From assembly GCA_011322515.1 (NCBI GenBank), contig DRMS01000226.1, forward strand, positions 1 through 9,043: a stretch of DNA of 9,043 bases, read 5' to 3'. Origin of the DNA: Leucothrix mucor (lineage in GTDB: Bacteria > Pseudomonadota > Gammaproteobacteria > Thiotrichales > Thiotrichaceae). The translations under genes were made by a program, and so were the position numbers. Positions 1 through 5,788 of the stretch are shown here, one piece after another (within the stretch, counting starts at the first letter, position 1; every line of letters starts with the position of its first letter). The notes below the pieces were generated by a model. That model saw only the letters and a program-made list of their open reading frames with translations, did no database searches and had not been told where the DNA came from.

Positions 1-1091
1 ATTAACCATGGCGAAACAATCACTGTTTTTCCTTTTGCTACGATTTTATCACGTAAAGTGACTTTTTCTTTTGCTTCTCGTGCCATAAAACCAACGGGGG
101 GGTATAGACGCAAGGTTTCGCGGAAAATAGCGGTGACAAAAGTAAGCTTTTTAATATCTTCTTTTTTGATTTTGCGATCACCGACGGTGTCTTGAATTTC
201 TTTAAAGGCTTGTTGTTGGATTTCGGGGTATTCGGAAAGTAGGTAGAATGTCCATGATAAGGCACTGGCTGAGGTTTCATGCCCCGCTAAAAATAGCATT
301 GCCACTTGATCAACAATTTCTTTAAAGCTAAAGCGCTTATTGGTGTCGGGGTCAATAGTATTTAGCAGTGTGGATAAAATATCAGTCCATTCTTTATCAT
401 CACCATTGCTAATTGCATCATAGCGGGGGCGAATCAGGCTTTCTAGGGTGTCTCGAATCTCTTGTGCTGCATCCCTTCTTTGGCGTTCTTTAAAGCCAAA
501 TAGCGCTAGCGGAATCTTAAATAAGCGCAACATGGTAATGCGCAGTGATTGATGCTGAAAGCGGGTAAAAGCGCGGGTGATTTTGTCGGCTGCGTTTGCT
601 TCTAGCTTAGTTGTCATGATGGTTCTAAAGATAATATCAGCGGTAACAAAGGTCATTTCCGCATCCATATCACGTCTGTTATTTTTTGGATTTATTTTGC
701 TAAAACGCATCAACATATCGTCACAGGCTTGCTGCATTAAGCCAAACACTTCGCCGACTCTAGCGCGTGCAAAAGCGGGGTTCATTAAGTCACGCTGTTT
801 GCGCCATTGACAACCGTTGCTGGTGAAAATGCTTTCACCTAATAAGGGTTCTAATAGTTTATGTAGTAGGTGGTTTTTAGGATAAGTATCGACCTCATCA
901 ATCATTATTTTTTTAACCAGTGGCAGTTCACTGGCGATAACAATTTCTATACCAGGTAGTTTTACACGCCCTGTTTTCATCACATAGCTACGCTCAAAAA
1001 GACCGCTTAACCATGAGTTTCTTTTCACAAAAAAAGTGAAAAATAGGGAAGCTTTAGTTTTTAATGGTTCTGGACGAACGGGGCAAGGCAT
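1..1091 (-). CDS. Cytochrome P450, 5' part (C-terminus beyond window edge)
   Basis: This is a haem-thiolate monooxygenase. The frame is open from the ATG at 1091 to the left edge, giving 363 complete codons with no stop. Visible landmarks are the C-helix WxxxR (W96, R100), the I-helix oxygen-activation motif AGHETS at residues 269-274, the K-helix ExxR (E325-R328, ETLR) and a following YPPVG. The haem-binding FxxGxRxCxG loop should lie just outside the window, so an intact active site cannot be confirmed. There is no N-terminal membrane anchor or signal peptide, so a soluble bacterial P450 is likely. The start is supported by an AGAGGA ribosome site 8 bases before the ATG. The gene lies 81 bases downstream of the alpha/beta-hydrolase-like gene on the same strand, so the two may be cotranscribed. 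A repeat element fills most of that gap. The family is certain; the subfamily and substrate cannot be told from the sequence. Confidence 0.95.
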   Translation of the reverse strand, partial: MPCPVRPEPLKTKASLFFTFFVKRNSWLSGLFERSYVMKTGRVKLPGIEIVIASELPLVKKIMIDEVDTYPKNHLLHKLLEPLLGESIFTSNGCQWRKQRDLMNPAFARARVGEVFGLMQQACDDMLMRFSKINPKNNRRDMDAEMTFVTADIIFRTIMTTKLEANAADKITRAFTRFQHQSLRITMLRLFKIPLALFGFKERQRRDAAQEIRDTLESLIRPRYDAISNGDDKEWTDILSTLLNTIDPDTNKRFSFKEIVDQVAMLFLAGHETSASALSWTFYLLSEYPEIQQQAFKEIQDTVGDRKIKKEDIKKLTFVTAIFRETLRLYPPVGFMAREAKEKVTLRDKIVAKGKTVIVSPWL

Positions 1092-1116
1092 GGTTGTTTC
1101 CTCTCACTATTTCTTG

Positions 1117-1195
1117 GTAACCGTTCAGATACCCCTTGAAATCTGCCATTTTTTGCCTTGAACTGACAAATTTTAGAGGGCATCTGAACGGTTAC
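1117..1195. repeat. 79-bp element with 18-bp terminal inverted repeats (MITE-like)
   Basis: The arms 1117-1134 (gtaaccgttcagataccc) and 1178-1195 (gggcatctgaacggttac) are reverse complements at 17 of 18 positions, separated by 43 bases. The interior has no ORF, but holds a loose direct repeat beginning CCTTGAA near 1134 and again near 1156. The right arm lies inside the 3' end of the hydrolase gene and encodes its last residues. The left arm lies in the P450 leader. The sequence TCTTG lies beside the left arm (1112-1116) and again 3 bases beyond the right arm (1199-1203), which may be a blurred target duplication. The structure fits a small non-autonomous transposable element. A long-stem transcriptional hairpin is possible, but the loop is large and no T-tract follows. 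Confidence 0.6.
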
Positions 1196-2345
1196 ATCTC
1201 TTGTTAACTCGCTCTTTTAAAGATTGCTTTCCCATTATAATGGCAAATAAATCATATTCACCTAAGTTGTCATGCGCCATTAAATATAGGAAATGCATTT
1301 TATAAAAATTACGTTTAATTTTTTGATAATGTGCATTGGTATAGAGTTTGTAAAAGCGTGTTGATAATAATACGGGGCTATTTTTAAGCAACTGCTCAGG
1401 AATGCTTATTTTCACAGGGTCAACTAAAGGAAAGCAGGCACCATCAGCGGGTGATGTATAATCGACCCAATAAATATTTTCTGTTGATGATAAGTAAGCT
1501 AAATCATCCTTGATTGCCTGTGCTTTAGGTAGCAAGCTGAGTAGCGGTATGCACTCACCTAATGAAATCATGTTTAATTGTTGTTTAACTTGATGATTGT
1601 CAATTTTGGCGGCCACTCGTGCGGCGATTGCTACCGCTAGCATAGTTCCTACACTATGACTGATGATGATCACCTCATCTTGTTGTTTATTGTGCAATGT
1701 GGTAAATATTTTATCGGCAAAAAACGCAATGCGCTGATCGATTGATTTTATTTCGCCTGAAGCCCAGCGTGAGGTAAAAGCATAAATACGCAATAGCCAA
1801 AATACATTAATACGATCACCTACAAGTTTGGCACTATAAATAAAGGCGGCAAAGAGTATCAACCCCATTAGCCAGCCTAGCCAAGTGAGATTAAAAGCAG
1901 AGAAGATAGCAATGGAGGCGTAGCATAATAAAATCGCTAATAATCCTGAAGTAGCAATATAAACCGCAGGATATAAACCAGTGATCGCAGGATTACGTGA
2001 TGCTTTTGCAACACGTTTTAAGGTTCCTGTGGTGATATAGACCCAAGAAACATAGATAAAATCAATAAAAATACTGCCAAATGATTTAACCCAGTTTTGG
2101 CGGATAATGTCATCCCAGCGTAGAAATTCATACTGAGTAGAAACGCTCTGCCCTTTGTCTTGCGCTTCTATTTGCCATCTTTGTGAGTAGTGACTGTGTT
2201 TTTTTCTTGCGCCTATATTGACTTTGATTTTATTGAGTTTGGATTGTTTCTGCGCTTCTTCTGTAAAGATACGGTGGTAAAAGGACGCGCCACGTGGGTC
2301 AAACCCTGAGAGATAGAAGACATGGCGCTTTCGGATAGGTTTCAT
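1173..2345 (-). CDS. Membrane-associated alpha/beta-hydrolase-like protein, function unknown
   Basis: This is a 390-residue protein I cannot assign to a characterised function. The N-terminus carries a striking HVFYLSGFDPRGASFYHR segment (residues 8-25). Two strong hydrophobic stretches at about 125-152 and 154-176 should form a transmembrane hairpin, with a weaker one at 91-107. After them, VIIISHSVGTMLA contains an S-H-S-V-G nucleophile elbow with S231 as the probable catalytic serine. D295 or D301 (WVDYTSPADG) and H359 are plausible acid and histidine partners, but that is inference. A serine hydrolase or lipase/thioesterase-like role at the inner membrane is likely. No good ribosome site precedes the ATG at 2345. 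The last seven residues (384-390, CNRSDAL) are encoded by the terminal repeat of the 1117-1195 element, so the native C-terminus may have been replaced. The P450 gene follows on the same strand. Confidence 0.75.
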   Translation of the reverse strand: MKPIRKRHVFYLSGFDPRGASFYHRIFTEEAQKQSKLNKIKVNIGARKKHSHYSQRWQIEAQDKGQSVSTQYEFLRWDDIIRQNWVKSFGSIFIDFIYVSWVYITTGTLKRVAKASRNPAITGLYPAVYIATSGLLAILLCYASIAIFSAFNLTWLGWLMGLILFAAFIYSAKLVGDRINVFWLLRIYAFTSRWASGEIKSIDQRIAFFADKIFTTLHNKQQDEVIIISHSVGTMLAVAIAARVAAKIDNHQVKQQLNMISLGECIPLLSLLPKAQAIKDDLAYLSSTENIYWVDYTSPADGACFPLVDPVKISIPEQLLKNSPVLLSTRFYKLYTNAHYQKIKRNFYKMHFLYLMAHDNLGEYDLFAIIMGKQSLKERVNKRCNRSDAL

Positions 2346-2409
2346 TTGATGTATTTTGATAGGGAGAGAAATTTATGGAATTAGGAAGTTACTCGGGTAG
2401 ATGTTTTAA

Positions 2410-2438
2410 ATTATATCTGATTTTTTGGCATCCTTCAT
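2410..2438 (-). promoter_or_regulatory. Possible sigma70 promoter of the hydrolase gene
   Basis: Read on the minus strand, a perfect -10 hexamer TATAAT (2410-2415) lies 17 bases from a weak -35 ATGAAG (2433-2438). Transcription would begin near 2403 and give a leader of about 58 bases before the ATG at 2345. The -35 lies in one arm of the inverted repeat at 2427-2473. Confidence 0.4.
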
Positions 2439-2473
2439 GCCAGTTGACATTTTTCTATTAGCTGAAGGATGCC
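2427..2473. repeat. Inverted repeat overlapping the putative hydrolase promoter
   Basis: The 11-base arms ggcatccttca (2427-2437) and tgaaggatgcc (2463-2473) are perfect reverse complements, separated by 25 bases. The left arm also folds on itself (ggcat-ccttc-atgcc, 2427-2441). It covers the -35 of the putative hydrolase promoter, so it could be an operator. It could also be a dispersed repeat, or a plus-strand terminator, since CTTTTT follows the right arm. No plus-strand gene exists here to terminate. Confidence 0.5.
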
Positions 2474-2521
2474 GCTTTTTCCGTGGCTTAATTTTTTATA
2501 TAGTTTTTTACATAAATAATT

Positions 2522-2574
2522 GCACCCTTCGACTCCGCTCAGGGTACAGCTCCCTGAGCGGAGTCGAAGGGTGC
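2522..2574. repeat. 53-bp REP-like palindrome with core CTGAGCGGAGTCGAAGG
   Basis: The 23-base arms at 2522-2544 and 2552-2574 are perfect reverse complements around a 7-base loop (tacagct). This is a very stable cruciform or hairpin 28 bases after the purA stop codon. Short palindromes with this CTGAGCGGAGTCGAAG core are, from memory, scattered through intergenic DNA of many unrelated bacteria. That points to a REP-like mobile repeat rather than a local invention. On the minus strand no T-tract follows directly, so it is not a canonical intrinsic terminator. It may still protect the 3' end of the purA mRNA or block read-through. The 2346-2602 gap otherwise contains only the inverted repeat and the putative promoter. 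Confidence 0.8.
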
Positions 2575-2602
2575 GGAAATTTAATAAATGAATGTCTATA
2601 GA

Positions 2603-3898
2603 TTAAAGCGTATAAGGATGACGTACAATCATAGTGTGATCACGATCAGGTCCTGTTGAAATAATATCAATCGGTGTATCGAGTAATTCTCCCATGCGTT
2701 TTAAATAAAGCTTGGCATTTTCAGGAAGGTCATCATAGTTAGTAATACCAAAGGTGACGGACTTCCATCCTGCCATTTCTTCATAAATAGGGATGCATTG
2801 TGCAAATTCAGTGGTATTAATGGGGGGGACTTCTAGTTTTTCACCCTCTAACTCATAGTGTGTGCAGATTTTGATAGTATCAATATCATCCAGTACATCC
2901 AGTTTAGTAACACAAATACCTGTAATACTATTTAGATGCATCGAGCGGCGTAGTGCAACGGTGTCTAACCAGCCGCAACGACGTGGGCGACCTGTGGTTG
3001 CGCCAAGTTCATTGCCAACTTTGGCTATGTGCGCACCAGTATCATCAAATAATTCAGTAGGGAATGGGCCTGAGCCAACCCGCGTTGTGTACGCTTTGGT
3101 GATACCTAAAATATAATCCAGATCTTTAGGACCAACGCCTGAGCCTGTGCATGCACCGCCAGCGGTGGTGCTTGATGAGGTAACATAAGGATAAGTGCCG
3201 TGATCTATATCTAGCAAGGTTCCTTGTGCGCCTTCAAACATAACGTGCTTACCTGCTTTGCGCAGTTGCTGTAAGCGATGTGGCACGTCAATCACCATTG
3301 GGCGTATTTTTTCCGCCATTTCTAGTGATTCGTCCAGTACTTTTTGATAATCCACTTCGTCGGCTTTAAAGTAGTTTTTCAAGCTGTAGTTATGATAATC
3401 CATCACTTCTTTTAGCTTTTCTTTAAAACGTTCTGTATCCAGCAGGTCGCCCAAGCGAATGCCACGACGTGAGATTTTATCTTCATAAGCAGGACCGATG
3501 CCGCGCCCCGTGGTACCAATGGCTTTATTGCCACGAGCCACTTCACGAGCGGCATCAAGTGCAACATGATAAGGAAGGATAAGATGGCATGCCTCTGATA
3601 TTTTTAGACGTTCACTCGCAGGAACACCTTCTGCTTCCAGCATATCAAGTTCTTGTAATAGAGCATCAGGCGCTAATACAACGCCATTGCCAATCATGCA
3701 CTCAATGCCATCACGTAAAATACCAGACGGAACTAAGTGAAGAACTGTTTTTTTGCCATCAATGACTAGGGTGTGACCTGCATTGTGTCCGCCTTGAAAG
3801 CGTACCACTGCGGCAGCATCTTCTGTTAATAAGTCAACAACCTTTCCCTTTCCTTCGTCACCCCATTGGGTTCCAAGTACTACAACAAATTTTCCCAT
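2603..3898 (-). CDS. purA: Adenylosuccinate synthetase
   Basis: PurA catalyses the GTP-dependent joining of IMP and aspartate to adenylosuccinate, the first committed step to AMP, in the cytoplasm. From the ATG at 3898 the protein is 431 residues, the usual family length, and begins MGKFVVVLGTQWGDEGKGK. It carries the P-loop GDEGKGK (13-19) with catalytic D14, catalytic H42 in GGHNAGHT, the IMP-binding TTGRGIGPAYEDK segment (about 129-141), TGRPRRCGWLD (302-312), the guanine-recognition TKLDVLD (331-337) and the C-terminal STGPDRDH (414-421). All expected residues are present. I chose the start from the conserved N-terminus; AAGAG lies 9 bases before it. An in-frame ATG at 3979 with a stronger ribosome site would add 27 residues. 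The gene lies downstream of hisZ, as in many Gammaproteobacteria, but with an unusually long leader that suggests its own promoter. Confidence 0.98.
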   Translation of the reverse strand: MGKFVVVLGTQWGDEGKGKVVDLLTEDAAAVVRFQGGHNAGHTLVIDGKKTVLHLVPSGILRDGIECMIGNGVVLAPDALLQELDMLEAEGVPASERLKISEACHLILPYHVALDAAREVARGNKAIGTTGRGIGPAYEDKISRRGIRLGDLLDTERFKEKLKEVMDYHNYSLKNYFKADEVDYQKVLDESLEMAEKIRPMVIDVPHRLQQLRKAGKHVMFEGAQGTLLDIDHGTYPYVTSSSTTAGGACTGSGVGPKDLDYILGITKAYTTRVGSGPFPTELFDDTGAHIAKVGNELGATTGRPRRCGWLDTVALRRSMHLNSITGICVTKLDVLDDIDTIKICTHYELEGEKLEVPPINTTEFAQCIPIYEEMAGWKSVTFGITNYDDLPENAKLYLKRMGELLDTPIDIISTGPDRDHTMIVRHPYTL

Positions 3899-3978
3899 CT
3901 GTATCTTCTCTTTAGGCTTTGGTGAATCAAGTGCATGATTAGATGATTGGGTATCTATCATGCGGTAAGGAACGAGCA

Positions 3979-3995
3979 TGGAATAACCTCCCGAA
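3979..3995 (-). promoter_or_regulatory. Strong ribosome site before an alternative upstream purA start
   Basis: On the minus strand, CGGGAGGTTATTCC runs directly into an ATG (3977-3979) that is in frame with purA. The GGGAGGT element and its spacing are better than those before the conserved start at 3898. Use of this start would give a 458-residue PurA with a 27-residue N-terminal extension (MLVPYRMIDTQSSNHALDSP and so on) that has no counterpart in typical PurA. Confidence 0.5.
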
Positions 3996-3998
3996 GCT

Positions 3999-4046
3999 CT
4001 AATGCAGAATTTTTATTTCAGATTCGGTGAACTCAATGAGGCGCAT
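3999..4046 (-). pseudogene. 15-codon ORF, possible IS630-type transposase N-terminus remnant
   Basis: The minus-strand ORF encodes MRLIEFTESEIKILH followed by TAG. From memory, this resembles the opening of some IS630-family transposases, which start with a basic residue, then I-x-F-T-E-x-E-I-K-x-L. It directly follows the diverged half-copy of the neighbouring hairpin repeat, as expected if the two together are the 5' end of an insertion sequence. Nothing resembling the rest of a transposase follows, since the purA start region comes 20 bases later. The ORF is short and the match is recalled rather than computed. It could instead be a leader peptide or chance. Confidence 0.3.
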
Positions 4047-4060
4047 CGTCACTCTACGCA

Positions 4061-4138
4061 AGGAATGAGATCATCCAAGTTGGAATAAAAAACAAGTTAG
4101 AGATCGGAAAGTTGTTTCGTGCTTGTTCCTAAGTAGGA
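4061..4138 (-). repeat. Diverged half-copy of the adjacent hairpin repeat
   Basis: Read on the minus strand from 4138, this segment aligns with the plus-strand left arm of the 4267-4385 hairpin. Shared blocks in order are TTAGGAA, CAAGCA, ATCT, CTTG, a T-rich run, TCC, then CTTGGATGATCTCATTC against CTTGAATCATCTCAATC (14 of 17). A few single-base gaps are needed. It is not itself palindromic over the full length. It looks like one end of the mobile element from which the hairpin derives, and it lies in the purA leader. Confidence 0.55.
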
Positions 4139-4142
4139 GGTT

Positions 4143-4171
4143 ATAATAAATTTAACAAAATAAATGAGCAA
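4143..4171 (-). promoter_or_regulatory. Possible purA promoter
   Basis: On the minus strand, TTGCTC (4166-4171) and TATTAT (4143-4148) are spaced by 17 bases in AT-rich DNA. The -10 matches consensus at 5 of 6 positions, but the -35 at only 3. The start would be near 4136, giving an mRNA leader of about 240 bases to the conserved purA ATG. A separate promoter is expected because purA lies 486 bases beyond the hisZ stop. Confidence 0.35.
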
Positions 4172-4266
4172 CATGTTAGATTTATTGTATTTTCCTGCTT
4201 ATAAATAATGCGTAACTCGTATGAAATTTACGTCATATGGGCTACAGGTGTTGTTTTGAGTTTATT

Positions 4267-4385
4267 AGGAAGTTCCAAGCAATGATTCTACCCATCTTAC
4301 TTGCCCTTTTGCTCCTGCTTGAATCATCTCAATCAGGAACAAAAAATCAGCGTAATATAGGTAAATTCATTACTTGAAACTTCCT
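4267..4385 (-). repeat. 119-bp long hairpin immediately after hisZ
   Basis: The whole segment folds back on itself. As minus-strand RNA, the outer 34 positions from each end pair with only two mismatches. A small internal loop follows, then a 12-pair stem (UUUUUGUUCCUG with CAGGAGCAAAAG) and a short UUGA/UCAA cap. Six pairs are U.G wobbles, all with U in the 5' arm. These would be C.A mismatches in plus-strand RNA, so the fold is better on the hisZ-purA transcript. The first base overlaps the hisZ stop codon. No T-tract follows, so it is not a canonical terminator. It resembles a palindromic MITE, and 4061-4138 is related to it. It could act as an RNase III site or 3'-end stabiliser. Confidence 0.75.
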
Positions 4386-5578
4386 TATTGAACTAAGGTA
4401 ACCAGCCATTCCCCATTTTGCTGTTCAATTCTACGATTGCAACTCTGCTGTTCTGGTGTGATAGTAGGTTTGTCAGAAAGTTGTCGTATAACCACTTCAC
4501 CATCATGGCGTAATTGTGCAATCAGTTTATCCAAGTCCTCATTCAGCGCATAGGGTGCTAAAATGGCACATCCTGTTTTTGCGTTACGGTGTGATGATAA
4601 AGAGGATAGGGTATGCAGGTCGGTACTAAAACCAGTCGCAGGTCGGTCATTATTAAAGGCTTTTCCAATACCATCATAGCGTCCACCACGGGCGATTGAA
4701 TGACCTCTTTCAGGGGTGTAAACTGCGTAGATAATACCTGTATGATAGGCGTAACCGCGTAGTTCGGCTAAATCGATATTGATGTTTAGCTGTGGATAAT
4801 AGCGCTTTAGTTGCTCGGTTAAACTTTGCAAGTACTCGATAGCGCTGATCACAACGCGCCCTGCATTTAATAGTTTTGATTTAGCGGATTCTAAAATATC
4901 CGTTGAACCATTAAGACTCGCTAGAGCGCCTAACATAGCTGCATTAGAGGTGGATAACTGACTTTCTTTTAGCCATTGGTCAATTTCAGGAATCGATTTA
5001 CGCGCCAACATATCAAAGAAACGTGTTTCTTCATCTGCGGTTAGCTCAACATATTCAGCCAGTCCACGCGCAATACTAACGTGACCAATATCTAAAACAA
5101 ACCCCTCCAGACCGCTGATTTTAAGTGTTTCTAGCATTAATGAAATCACTTCAAAATCACTTTCTATGCCTGCATGACCAAACAATTCTGCGCCTACCTG
5201 TCGAGGTGAGCGAGAACCACCTTGATGCGTTGCTTGAGTACGTAATACGGTGCCTATATAGCAGAGGCGGTTGGGGCGATTATCTATTTCATCGTCTCTC
5301 ATGCGATGCGCGTCAATACGAGCAACTTGCGGTGTCATATCAGCGCGCACACCCATTAAGCGACCTGTTAATTGATCCGTAACTTTAACGGTTTGTAAAT
5401 CAAGCTCTGTTCCCATGCCAATACGCAGGGATTCGATGTACTCGACTAAGGGAGGACTGACAAGTCGATAGCCCCAGCTTGCGTAGAGGTCGATCAATTG
5501 GCGACGAAATGCTTCTAAAGATTCTGCTTCATCGGGCAGGGATTCGTGAATGCCTTCTGGTAGTAGCCATGTAGTCAT
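4385..5578 (-). CDS. hisZ: ATP phosphoribosyltransferase regulatory subunit
   Basis: HisZ is a catalytically inactive paralogue of histidyl-tRNA synthetase. It binds the short form of HisG and is needed for its activity and histidine feedback in the first step of histidine synthesis. The 397-residue protein has the class II synthetase-like core: TWLLPEGIHESLPDEA at the start, GVRADMTPQVAR (76-87), RLCYIGTVLRTQ (104-115), QVGAELFGH (127-135), LRGYAYHTGIIYAVY (273-287) and ARGGRYDGIG (296-305). It lacks the C-terminal anticodon-binding domain of true HisRS, and its length and position next to purA and hflKC favour HisZ. The start at 5578 matches the conserved N-terminus; the ribosome site is weak. 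It lies 24 bases after the DUF2065 gene and so probably belongs to the hflKC operon. Its stop codon touches the long hairpin. Confidence 0.96.
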   Translation of the reverse strand: MTTWLLPEGIHESLPDEAESLEAFRRQLIDLYASWGYRLVSPPLVEYIESLRIGMGTELDLQTVKVTDQLTGRLMGVRADMTPQVARIDAHRMRDDEIDNRPNRLCYIGTVLRTQATHQGGSRSPRQVGAELFGHAGIESDFEVISLMLETLKISGLEGFVLDIGHVSIARGLAEYVELTADEETRFFDMLARKSIPEIDQWLKESQLSTSNAAMLGALASLNGSTDILESAKSKLLNAGRVVISAIEYLQSLTEQLKRYYPQLNINIDLAELRGYAYHTGIIYAVYTPERGHSIARGGRYDGIGKAFNNDRPATGFSTDLHTLSSLSSHRNAKTGCAILAPYALNEDLDKLIAQLRHDGEVVIRQLSDKPTITPEQQSCNRRIEQQNGEWLVTLVQ

Positions 5579-5602
5579 ATCGGATGATTACCGTTGAATG
5601 GT

Positions 5603-5788
5603 TTAAACGAAATACAGTAATGCCAGACCCGCTAAAATGCTAGCGAGTCCCATGGTGCGTAAGCTATTGCTCGGCGCATCTTGTAAGCTGCGATATACAC
5701 CCTTAACCTTGTCAGGAAGGGTAAAGGGCAGTAGCCCTTCAATGATTAATACCAAAGCCAAAGCGGTGAATAAATCGTGCCAATTCAC
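5603..5788 (-). CDS. DUF2065 family small membrane protein
   Basis: This 61-residue protein matches the DUF2065 (YjeT-like) family commonly found between hflC and hisZ or purA. Two hydrophobic segments, about residues 6-24 (LFTALALVLIIEGLLPFTL) and 46-60 (MGLASILAGLALLYF), flank a short polar link, giving a two-helix inner-membrane hairpin. LVLIIEGLLPF, with an acidic residue inside the first helix, is characteristic. The start is GTG at 5788 and overlaps the hflC stop as GTGA, so translation is probably coupled to hflC. The molecular function is unknown. Its constant association with hflKC suggests a role near the HflKC-FtsH complex, but that is inference. Confidence 0.9.
   Translation of the reverse strand: MNWHDLFTALALVLIIEGLLPFTLPDKVKGVYRSLQDAPSNSLRTMGLASILAGLALLYFV

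Noticed and set aside
577..810. Plus-strand 77-codon ORF inside the P450 gene
   Set aside because: It is opposite a fully conserved P450 reading frame and has no ribosome site or family resemblance.
2444..2472. Plus-strand TTGACA at 2444-2449 as a promoter
   Set aside because: No -10 hexamer is found at 16-18 bases, and there is no plus-strand gene downstream.
4091..4131. AACAAG...CTTGTTTTTT on the minus strand as an attenuator of purA
   Set aside because: The stem is six mostly AT pairs around a loop of more than 20 bases, too weak to support termination. The bases are explained by the repeat homology.
4164..4208. Plus-strand 14-codon ORF (MSNMLDLLYFPAYK) with AGGAGG upstream
   Set aside because: The AGGAGG is more than 20 bases from the ATG, and the region is better explained as the purA promoter and leader on the other strand.
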